The notes beneath the pieces are model-generated. The model had not been told where the DNA came from, did not search any database, and saw only the letters and a program-made list of their open reading frames with translations. This document shows, in pieces, positions 10,633 to 21,053 of a DNA stretch of 64,000 bases. This stretch comes from Lotus japonicus. Its lineage: Eukaryota; Streptophyta; Magnoliopsida; Fabales; Fabaceae. The DNA lies in contig NC_080046.1 of the NCBI RefSeq assembly GCF_012489685.1, positions 64,371,984 to 64,435,983 on the forward strand, read 5' to 3'. The first letter of the stretch is position 1. The number at the start of each line of letters is the position of its first letter. The position numbers and the translations under genes were made by a program.

Positions 10633-12712
10633 AATTTGCAATATTACACTGTCATCAATAATACATATCAAAGCTCATTTACAACACTTTAGGTTGTGCT
10701 TGTATAGTAGTTGGGGTGAACGTAAAGCACATTGGACTCAACCCAACAATGGAGCTCCATCTACTTTCACATATTTAAAATCGGGAATCTGAATCGGATC
10801 TACATTCCAACTTATCTGAACGAATATACAAACAAACACTTAACACATTACATCTAAAGAAACCAAAGGCAAACAAACAAAGAAATCCATGCTTGTTGTT
10901 GTATGAAGTTCAGATTTGGATTTGGTGGAGGTTGATAAGCCATCAAAGACACTAGCAGCCTAAGATTTAAGGTAAATGCTATGGTGTCACCCAAAAAAGT
11001 GGATGTACCGGTGTCACCTATAAAAAAACTTTCATAAAAAGGGGGACATTGTATGTAAACTAATTTTATACCATAGATATATTAATTAAATATTTAAACT
11101 GTTTAGATTAAATCTATAGATTTACTAAATTGCCCCGCCATTCATTAAAAAAAAAAAGTCCCTCTTCTTCCTGGTTTTGATTGGCCTCATCCAAATCCCT
11201 CTTCTTCCTGGTGGAGAGTTTGTGCTGCGCCGGCAACCCAACTTCTCCAGCCCCAACACCAATCCAATATCTCTGTCTTAGCATATATTTTATTTATTGG
11301 AGAGAATTTTGATTCCTTCTATTACCCATTTCAAACCCTAACATGTGGAAGAATATGGGTATCTCGATATCAGCTTGTGGCGGATTTTGTCTCACACTCT
11401 CACCCAAATCCCCGCCCACATCAAGTGCCTCATTCGCCGCCGCTGTCGCACTGTGCTCGCCATGAGGCTCCACTCAGACGCCATTCGCCACCGATAGAAG
11501 ATCGCTCACGGGTTCCTCACGACTGGTACATGCACAGAACCACCGCGTTCTGCTCTGTAGTGGAATCGCCGATGTGCTACATGCACGGAGCACCGGTTCT
11601 TTCCTTCCTCTTCCACAGCAATTATTCCAGATTCGTGCTTCATTTTTTATTCCCGATCTCCTCTATATTTTGCCTTTTTTTTCTAATGTTCAGATCTAGA
11701 AAATGGTGATCGACAGTTTGAGATCAAACAACTATACTAACATGTTAGCACCCATATGGAACTTCACGAATGATGATTGTTTGCCTTATTAATAACCATA
11801 TCCATATCTCAATCCGGATCTGTTTTCTCTATGGCTGGATTTTATTTTAGTTGATTTTCATTTTTCAATGTTGTATGGGTTCTAGATCAATGACTACTGG
11901 GTTTTATTTTTTTGTCAAATTTGATTTTTCTACCAGTGGCTTACTGGCTTTGGTTCCAATCACTCTTCTCTACTTCTGTTACATGACATTGTTGATTTTC
12001 ATTATGCTGTCTGGGTTCTAGTTCATCTTCATCTTTCACATACTGAAGGTTATAAACCGCCAGAAATGCTATAGGGATAAATTAGTAATCTGACTTATAA
12101 ATAACAGGGGACACCGGTGCATCCACTTTTTTGGGTGACACCATAGCATTTACCAAGATTTAACAATTGTCAATTCTTCTTTTGGATTTGTTTCTATTGT
12201 CCAAGTTTTTTGGACAATTAATCTTAATAGCAACGTCAAATAATAATTGGGCCCGTTGAAGCCCAACAAGACTACCCAAACCCATAGCTCATAACCAAAG
12301 TAATAAAAAAAAATTGGAGAAGAAAACAAAATAGCAAAACCCCAACAAGGAAGACCCAGTGGTTTTCTGGTACCTCAGCCTCAAAACGATGTCCGCCGCC
12401 GCCAGGTGTTTCCGCTCCGCCGCATCCCGAGCAGCCGGTGCGGCGAATATAGCCGCCGGAGCTAGAGCAAGACCAACACGCTCACTGTTCGGGATCCCAA
12501 AACAAAGCTCAATCTCTAATCGCAGCGCTTTCAGGTAACTGCATTCAACTCCTTTGTCTATTGTCTCTGATGATTTACCATCAAAACCTAATCGAATTTG
12601 ATTGAAATATTTTGGGGTAGGCTGCCGGTGGAGATGAGTTTCTGCGTGGAATCGATGCTTCCTTACCACACTGCAACCGCTTCCGCATTGCTCACTTCCA
12701 TGCTCTCTGTGT
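10633..12712 (+). repeat. direct segmental duplication, right copy (with MULE insertion)
   Basis: Counterpart of 4101-4928. Without the inserted element at 10971-12154, the copy is about 0.9 kb. It carries the upstream flank and first two exons of the intact NFD6 gene. The left copy shows the uninterrupted site, so the insertion came after the duplication or entered only one copy. Confidence 0.85.
10971..12154. mobile_element. Mutator-like element 1 (1184 bp), Pack-MULE candidate
   Basis: Terminal inverted repeats of about 46-48 bp start GGTAAATGCTATGGTGTCAC and differ at one or two bases. The flanks carry the exact 9-bp duplication AAGATTTAA (10962-10970 and 12155-12163), diagnostic of Mutator-like elements. 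The matching left duplication copy has a single AAGATTCAA at 4419-4427, an independent empty site. The inside (about 11200-11600) is GC-rich and codon-like compared with its surroundings, suggesting captured host DNA. I do not recognise the source, and there is no transposase. Confidence 0.9.
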
Positions 12713-13510
12713 CTTGCCACTCCTACGGTTGGACCCCTGAAGGTACTATTTCACACCCCTTTTCCTCTTAGCTTCTGCATTTATTTACCATCATGAATTA
12801 AATGTTGCTAAATGTTGTGGTTGTTTGATTGCTTCATTTCATTGATAAACTGTGTTTTGAATATAATTAGCTATTTCATGTGGGAGTTAAAAAATATATC
12901 ACAAGTTCTTCAAAACCTAAAATTCATCTAATGCGAGCTTCGGATTATTAGCACCTGATAGTGTTTGTTTAATGAAATGTTAGGGTAACTATAAATTATG
13001 ATATTATAAAACTTGGTGGTGACTAGTGAGTTCTTCCCCCTTCATTTCATGGAACATTTCATGGCTGCCTGCTATAATAGTAAATCAAACCTGTTAGCTA
13101 GATGCAATGGATTATACATTCTTTGCTATAGCCTATGAGAGTCCTAAATGCAGCATCCATATTTCTCAATTTCCCTAAAAATTGAACTTTTTATACAATG
13201 CGAAAGTCAGGCCTCATGTTTTCATTATGGTGTACTGCCATAATAATATAGTAGCTTCAATTCTTTTTTTCTTTTTTAACTTTTGTTGCCCAAAAATCTT
13301 GTGAACAAAATATTTCTTGGTTTGGATGGTTTGTGTAAAATAACCTGTTTTGGATGAGTGTTGGTTTGGGTTTGAGTGCATATGACCAAGTATTTTTGCT
13401 ATTCAAACTTTTGTTTTTCAAAAGAAAAAAAAAAGGTTCTCTCTCTCTTGCTCTCAAAATGAAAGGATGTATATTTTTTCCTCTTTGTAGGGCAAGAGAA
13501 GACTAGATGA
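12389..13510 (+). CDS. NFD6: NUCLEAR FUSION DEFECTIVE 6-like small organellar protein, intact
   Basis: Exons 12389-12534, 12621-12742 and 13491-13510 join to a 95-residue protein ending GQEKTR. The conserved core, from [17 protein letters not shown] to the SYGWTPEG motif, matches the Arabidopsis NFD6 family. The first 40 residues are rich in Arg, Ser and Ala with few acids, as expected for a mitochondrial or chloroplast targeting sequence. In Arabidopsis, nfd6 mutants fail in polar nuclear fusion; the biochemical role is not established. Family members often vary at the C-terminus by alternative last exons, so other 3' exons may lie downstream of 13510. A broken paralogue lies at 4627, and a Mutator-like element sits about 235 bp upstream of this start codon and could affect its promoter. 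Confidence 0.9.
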
Positions 13511-15992
13511 AGATCAAGCATCAAAGATGGTATCACATGGATTTGTTTCAAATTTTGGGTTTTAAAGCATTGAGAACTTGTCTTCTCTAGATTTGTGAGA
13601 GGACTAGATTTCTAAATTGAATGTAAAATGAGATATTGGACACCAAATCTCATAAAAAACCTATGTAGGTCTATGGTGCAATTTAATGCTATTTCTTAGT
13701 ATTTATTTGTTTGCAAGAACTTCTCTCAACAAAGTGTTGTCACTTTGAGTTTGTTGACCGATTCATCTCTCTCTCTCTCTCTGAAAAGAACTATTATGGA
13801 TTGTCTTATTTAGTTCATCCCATCTTTTAGAATGTCTAGACCTTTATATAAATGAACATTCACCTAGAGATAATCATGTCAAGACCATACTGATTGATTG
13901 TATTCACTCAGATTGCAATGATGATGTATGATGAATGACAGAGGGTTCGGGCAAAGTAATATGTAGGTGCGCTCTAACAAAGGTGGCCGAGTAATTTTTT
14001 TTTTCTTTTCGGATTTTGAATTGTTCATATAAGATGTAAGCATCAATGTCAAACAAGCATTTGCTTAGAATATAAAAATGGCCCTAAACTATAAACACTT
14101 AGCTTTCCCTTTATTGTTGCAGCTTGATTTCTAGATTCTCTTTGTATGTATCTTGTGTGCATTTTGGTTTCTTACTCAAGCTTGGATGAATTTATTATAT
14201 GAAGTATGTATATGCATTGCTATCGAAGCGCACATGCATACAGTATAAGAACATTGATTAGCATCCATGGAATTTGAAACTAAATACTTGGTGTCTGGGC
14301 TATGTGTGTCACTGCAAATTTCTACTGTAGCTTGCTGATGTAAAAACCATTACTACGTTCAATTGATATTGGAGTGTGTGGACAATTAAACCAAAAGCTC
14401 ACTATGATGTTGAAATGTTAAGCTTAAGACTGAAATTGTATGTTAAATTTAGTTCTTTTCACTAAGATACTGATAATAATCTTGGGCAAGATCCCCAGAT
14501 ATCATTATTACTGCCCTGTAAGCATGCACTTTTGAATTTCCCTACTCAGTAAAAAGAATGCATACTTCTATTTTCTGCTGCCACTTCGAAAAAAATACAC
14601 AACTTTTTACTTTCTTTGTGCTACTCTTTATGTTGACACGGCTGTTTTCTTGTTTAGGGTCGTGATCATTTGCACTTTGGCTTTAGGCTTGGGGACTAGC
14701 CATGTAATGTTTCGTCATTTCGACTTGTTTTGTTTTGATACTTTTCAACTTGTATCTAAATGATTAGCATTTGATGCATTACAATAATACATTGATTGAC
14801 TTGATTATTGATATATCTTGACCTTTTCATTTCGATTATGTGTGGTAGTGTATGGATTTGAATTTATTTTCTTTTTGAATTCTAGATGGATGATTCCAGT
14901 TTGTGGTGCGGTGCATTGCGCGTACTTTCCATGGATTTCATTTTACTTTGTTAGATCTGCATAGTGGATTTTAGATTTAAATTGTACAAGCATCCAGAGC
15001 TGGTACCGTGCTTAGGTATGATTGTCATTTTATTTCAAACATCATTAAAATATTTCTTTACCTGCTATTTACAATTATTTGTCTCTGTTCTTCCAAATTG
15101 TTTACTTCTCTGGAGGCGTCAACACTTGGGTGATTTTCAATGTTAATAGACAAGCGTACTTTACATCAACATTGGTAACTGACTTATTGTGTGTTTGGAT
15201 TTCCTTTAGCAAGGCTTAAAAGCACTTTTAACAAAATGGCATGTCTCCATAAACTGGAATAAAAGTGCTTTTACGTGAATGTATTGAAATTTCAAAAATT
15301 GTACAAAATATGCGTACACCAAAAGATTTAGACTCCATTAAAAAGAATTAGAGACCATTATGGTCGTCGCTCCCATACTATCTACTTTTAATTTCTCAAG
15401 CAGTCTGCTACTAATGTATTCTATGTTTTGGAAATCCTTTGATAATTGACTTTAAAGCAAATCTTCTACTACACTCTTATGTGACTTTTCAAACTAGTCT
15501 TGAAAAGACACCCATGCAAGGGCATCATCATATATGCGAGCAAAATGATAACACCGAAAATTTCATGTAGCTGAAAGCAACGAGTTCCTTAACGGATTTG
15601 GGTTTATACATGCATAATTTCCACATTTATGATCCAAATTTTTGCATTCTCGTATGTCTTTTGTTTAATGATAAGTGCAATCCGTCTCCTATACTTTGAC
15701 TAAAGAAGATCAATATCCGTTAGCAAATACCCAATTATTAAGACAAGAAGCGTTCCCTTAAATCAATTTCAACATTCGTACTTCAAATCAAACATTATAC
15801 ACTTCATACTAATCACAGTGAGACCATATGTTAGGCTTCTAATAATTTTCTCCAAATAATCGTTTGCTACATGTCAAGGAATTGTGTAACACCTTATTAC
15901 GGTTCATGTATTTTTTTTACAGAATTTTAATCTTGACATAAAGTTTATTTATGTAATGTGATACTACATTTTACGTCGCCAAATGAAAAGTT
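13511..15992. other. NFD6 3' flank and intergenic DNA
   Basis: This stretch may include 3' untranslated exons of NFD6. It has a CT microsatellite at about 13766-13781. No other gene is supported; short open frames here have no recognisable similarity. Confidence 0.4.
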
Positions 15993-16001
15993 AAATTGAC
16001 A

Positions 16002-17270
16002 GGGTGCGTATAACGTGCTCCACTCAATTAGGTGGGGTACTCAAACTCCATCAAATTTTTATGTGAAAATTCTAGGTTGTCCTTGTTTTCAACCTTCAAA
16101 CTATAGTTTTGCACCTCCGCCCCCGCCGTCGCATCGTCCCAAGTCTCATCTTCTCCTCCACCCAATCAGCCTCCATTGCTCTCACCGCTCCTCACCTTGG
16201 ATATCGTTGTCTCCGCTGTCAAACATGTGGCCAGTAACGAGCTTTCCTCGTTGCAGTTAGCTCATGCGAGGATCTCCAACATCAACCTTCTCCCAATGTC
16301 GCCACACATAGCCACTTGAGCACCGCCAGCCAGCAACAAAACCGTTATCTCCCTTTCTCCCCTAATGTTCTGAAGATTGAGGGTCCAGAGCGAATTGAGA
16401 CCCAATTGGACCATGAACTCGAGCCAGTTAGTGAGATCCTTAACCATCATCCTCATCTCATCCTCTAGTGTTATTTTCAGACTCTCCATGACCGCAGCAC
16501 CTCTATCTTTCTATTCTGGTTGGTGTCGCACATGAAATCTAATCTGGGTTCTTCCCTTTAAGTCATTTTCTTAGGCTGATTGAGGACAAATTTGAATGGT
16601 GGATGAGGCTATGTGCGGTAAGGGTGTAGGCGAGGGGTGGAAAACTTGCAATTGATGAATCCGATGACTCTAGCGAAGACGGTGGTGGCAGAAAAGGAAG
16701 GTGGAAGAAAAGACGGTTGCAGAGCTGTGGAAAGCGAAATCGATGGGGTGAAACAAGAAGTCATGAAAATGTACCACCCATCACTGCTCTAGCCTCTAGT
16801 CGCCGCCGCTCACCTCCCACCGCAACAGCGCCGATGAAGTTCTTCCCAACCATTTTTTTTGAAAAATCAATTAATAATATGTTTCAATAAAGGTCTTGGA
16901 CCACATTACAACAATTAATTCCTAGTCAGTAACCCACGCAAAAGGAAAGATGTCCTCTGAGAAAGGCACCCAATTAATTCTAGTCAAGAGTCAGCGTTTG
17001 GAAACCTCCTCTTCTATCAAGCTATTCCCTATTATGCAGAACTTGCAGTTGCAGTAGCAGTAACCCACGCAAAACAGGGGAGCAAAACAGCATAAGCCAG
17101 ATCAATATACAATCTCAGAAGTCAGAACCCATTAGAGGGTATGAATGTAATTGTAATCAACTATCTTTCATCAATCTCTACCGTTAATTTTTTTAATACT
17201 ATATCCTGTGGTTAATTTTTGTAGTGTATGGATACACCACCAAGTTGACTGGTGTCCATTATACGCACCC
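16002..17270. mobile_element. Mutator-like element 2 (1269 bp), Pack-MULE candidate
   Basis: The ends start GGGTGCGTATAA and are imperfect inverted repeats of about 40 bp. The exact 9-bp duplication AAATTGACA flanks both sides (15993-16001 and 17271-17279). The inside, about 16090-16830, is much richer in GC than the flanks, with Cys/Pro/Ser-coding stretches on several frames but no recognisable protein and several stops. It fits a non-autonomous MULE with captured host DNA. No transposase is present. Confidence 0.8.
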
Positions 17271-17279
17271 AAATTGACA

Positions 17280-17738
17280 GACAAGATTAAGCAGGATGCA
17301 GCAGTATACATCCGGCGAACATATCCAAATTTTCCATAAACAATTTTTTAAAGTCTCCACAGTCACAGCTTAAAAGTCGTCGGACAACTATGAAGCAATA
17401 ACTGCAGTGACTTTAGAGATTTTTGAAAGTGATGAATCCAAATAGTACTTTTGCCTGTTCGAGTCCTCGGGTTTTGCTAGAGTCTGAGTACCTTAATCAA
17501 TACTCAATAGGTAAGTACGTTTATTCCCCCACGTTATCAAACAGATAGTTTTACATCCATTCTAATATTGAACACTTGACATAATAACCCTGCTACTTGT
17601 AACCAAAATGATGTCAAGCATGTTAAAAGAGTAATACTGGCTAGCTACTTAAAGTGAGAATCTATACCACCCCATCCATATGACCAGTTAAGTTGTGCCT
17701 TAACAGCTAGCTAGTTACCAAAGTACTTCCACATAAAA
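17280..17738. other. 3' flank of the OB-fold gene
   Basis: No gene seen. The part next to 17739 is likely the 3' untranslated region of the minus-strand gene. Confidence 0.4.
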
Positions 17739-19013
17739 TTATTCTTCAACCACGTTCACCAATTCATATTCGACCTGAGATAAGTTGGTATCCTCTTTAA
17801 CTACGAAATTTGCAGGTTCAGTGACTTCAATGCGCCCCCATTTGTCAACAGCAAGCCTTATTGATCCCTTAAACATGTCAATCTTTGCATTACGAATAAT
17901 TACTGTAGTTCCAGGCTTCATCAACTCAACTGCATAGATAAAGTAAAATAAACCTCATCACATAAACAGAACATAAAACAAGTTCCTTCAGTTATCTGCC
18001 TATGTTAAACCATATTACCAACCAATAGAAACATATCCAAGATGACTTTCACTAGAAGAAATCACCAGAAACTATACATGTGGAGTATGAGCTCTGCAAA
18101 TCAAATAAACTAATTGCTAGAGGTTTCACTTATTCAAGAAGGGAAATTGAATGAAGTCATGTAACATAAAAATCTTGTCCGTGAGCATCACATATTCATA
18201 ATCCAATGGTCTTTGTAAATATCATGTTCACTAAAATACAAAGAGTCTGAGTTCAGAATTTTCTCTAGAATTCTAAGCGGGTCTTCCTAACAGATAGTGA
18301 ACAGGTGTAAGCATATCCAACATATGGATCTGCAAAAGGACAAAACTAAAATGCTGTTCAATATCACTGTAGATAAACTGAAAAATGTCCTGGTGTTTCA
18401 AAGAAACAAAAACTAATGACATAGTAGAAATTAAAGCTGATGAAAGACAATAATGGCTATGGAATCCCATGCATGAACATTAGATTTCAAAAAATAACTG
18501 TACAGATCTCAATAGAAAGTTAGATGCAGGTACCAATAATTAAATGGGTAAAAAACAAGCCTTATTGATTTAGAGTATAAAATAAGAAAGCCTAATCTCA
18601 TTCATGTCCCCTTCAAAGCAAACAATCTGAATAACTAAACACATAAAACAGAAACATGTGTAAAGTGTTTACCACTCCCCATTTACCATCATCACAATCT
18701 TAATCGAAAATAGCTAAATATTATTCAAAAAGGAGGTGGTTGAAGTAGGACCTTGTTCGTTGCGAGCGGTGAAGATGACGGTGGCGGTGTCATCACCGAT
18801 GAGGCACTCGGCGATGACGGTGGGACGAATGTTTTGGGAAGAAGAAGAAGACCCTCCTCCTCCTGCTCCTTTGTGAAGGACGGTGTCGGAGGACAAGACC
18901 TTAGCGACCAAAGTGTGACCGTTGGTTCCTGGTTTGAGCTGATCCACTTTGGTGAACACAGGCTTTCTCTTCGCCGGTTTGTTAGTGTTCCCTTCTTCCA
19001 CATTCGATGCCAT
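17739..19013 (-). CDS. single-stranded nucleic acid binding OB-fold protein (At4g28440 type)
   Basis: Two minus-strand exons, 19013-18752 and 17929-17739, join in phase to 150 residues across an intron of about 820 bp. The protein starts MASNVEEGN and carries KRKPVFTKVDQLKPGTNGHT, then AECLIGDDTATVIFTARNEQ, then VELMKPGTTVIIRNAKIDMF and WGRIEV. This order matches the plant OB-fold family of Arabidopsis At4g28440 (about 153 residues), distantly related to SOSS-B/hSSB and RPA-type OB folds. A role in binding single-stranded nucleic acid is inferred from the fold; no specific pathway is shown. A Gly/Ser-rich loop at about residues 51-59 is a variable insertion in the OB barrel. The start codon chosen is the only upstream Met that leads directly into the conserved KRKPVF block. 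Confidence 0.92.
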
Positions 19014-20756
19014 TGGTTATCAGATCCCCAATCGATCAACAATGAACAAACACACCTCTCTCTCTCTCTAGTAATATGGTATAGTAATTTTTTTTTGTTA
19101 TTTTTCTGTCTTGTGTTATATCGTAACGACGTGTCTGTTTGATTTTTACATTGTAGGTGTTTTCACCTAATGGAGGTTTAAAATCTCCTTCAAATTTGAG
19201 ACATTGCAATGTGCGATACTAAATTTTAATGTCGGACTTTTAAGCTGAAAATCAAACACAACTGATCTCTTTCATCTACTTTTTTAGAATTCAATCTTAT
19301 AACTTTACAATTATGAGAATCTACCTTGTCTATAATTCAATCTACATGCAATTCAATTGTACCAACACTTAGTGCTCTATAATTTTTTTGTTATTAAATA
19401 TTTTGCTAGTATTTGTTAACAGGATTATTCGATAAGAACTTAAACACATAAATGTGTTAATCATATTAAAATGCTATGTTGCCGATGCAAGCTATGCTGA
19501 ATTGGAGTGATAAAAACTCTTCGTTTATTTGACAGAGGAAGATTGCATCTACATGGATAGAAGACTGCAAGTAGAAGGCAACAAAGCAGGTCACTCTCTT
19601 GCAAATATTCATAACAAATGATACTACTTTTTTTTTGTGGTCAATACAATTGTTACTACTTTACCTAATAATAAAAAACTTTAGTTGCTATGAAAGTCAT
19701 TGAGACTCCAATAAGCCAACTCTTCATCCAGTTGTTGGGCTGGGTGGTAAAGGGCCCAGACGATTACCTAACAAGCCTAAGTGTTTATAAGATTACACAT
19801 AACTACATAAGCCACTTATTGACCTTTGACCAAAATAAAGCCACTTGTTGACAAAAACAAAACTACATAAGCCACTTAATTTCTTTCCATCTAAAAAATA
19901 TAAGTCACAAAACATAACTCATATTTCTTTCCAACATGTATTACAAAACGCAACTTAAATTCAACCGCGGTTTTATAATTGAGTGACAACTTGTTTATAT
20001 TTTTGGTCAGGCACCTAAGAGAAAAAATGGAAGTCCAAAGCAAAATCAGAATACCCGAAAATCACCTTCATAGTCAACACGTTTAGGACGACTAAAGTTT
20101 AAAATGGAAAAAGGCAACATGTAACGCATGGGTTTGACTCCATGTAACATAATAAGCAGCCACTCTTGTACATTGATATTTTTCTTATAAAAAAGCCGTA
20201 TATCTGTCCTGCTGTGGGACGTATCATCAAACTTTTCAATTGGTATGATTTTTATTTTAAAGGAAAAAAAAATTACATAAAAAACTTCATTTCTTTTAAT
20301 TATAAGTCACTTTGTTCAAAAAAGGAAACATTGATTTTTTTTTCAAAAATACATACACTCATATATAAAATAAGATAGGTTGATTTTGAAAAGTTTTAAT
20401 TTGATTCAAAATAATTTGGAGAGAGAAATTCAAAATTATTATAGGAAAGCTTTTTTTTCTATTTATTGCTAATATTTATTTTCTTAATCATAGTAAAATA
20501 GATTTAAATGACTTATAAATGGGAAAGAGAACGTACTATACATACTCTTTTACTTTACATCACCCTTATGTACCAGTTAATATGATTATTTATAAGGAAA
20601 TAAATGAATTATGGACTCGTCCAATCCTAATATGGGTTACCCGCTCTGCATAAGGGAGTCTTGCTCTTGGGGCGGGTCCACCCGTAGTGGTGAGAACAAA
20701 GACACATTTCCTACTCAAAATTTTGGTCTTGCCATCTTACGGGAATGTGAGCTGGT
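19014..20756. other. intergenic, no gene seen
   Basis: Begins with the 5' leader and promoter of the OB-fold gene (CT-rich run near 19056-19070). The rest is AT-rich, with no supported gene. The part after about 20600 is GC-richer and belongs with the 99-bp array region. Confidence 0.4.
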
Positions 20757-21053
20757 CACCCTTAAGTCGGGCGACTCCACCCTACCTAAGGGGGTCCCAA
20801 ATTTGAGGCGGGTTCGTCTATAAAGTTTTAGAAGGGGGCTCTGAAAACTAGGCTACACCCTTAAGTCGGGCGACTCCACCCTACCTAAGGGGGTCCCAAA
20901 TTTGAGGCGGGTTCGTCTATAAAGTTTTAGAAGGGGGCTCTGAAAACTAGGCTACACCCTTAAGTCGGGCGACTCCACCCTACCTAAGGGGGTCCCAAAT
21001 TTGAGGCGGGTTCGTCTATAAAGTTTTAGAAGGGGGCTCTGAAAACTAGGCTA
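20757..21053 (+). repeat. three near-perfect 99-bp tandem repeats
   Basis: Units start near 20758, 20857 and 20956 with ACCCTTAAGTCGGGCGACTC and end at a CTAGGCTA motif. The copies appear identical by eye apart from the borders. A TATA-like CACTATAAAATG follows at about 21123. Tandem repeats upstream of a TATA box resemble the U3 part of an LTR, so this may be an LTR fragment, but no matching second LTR or target duplication was found. Confidence 0.8.

Noticed and set aside
11377..11709. 110-codon open frame as an independent gene
   Set aside because: It lies inside a Mutator-like element, lacks recognisable similarity, and its start as listed is not ATG; treated as cargo DNA.
20757..21053. 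CRISPR-like array
   Set aside because: The 99-bp units are contiguous with no unique spacers, and the genome is a plant nucleus; it is a tandem repeat.
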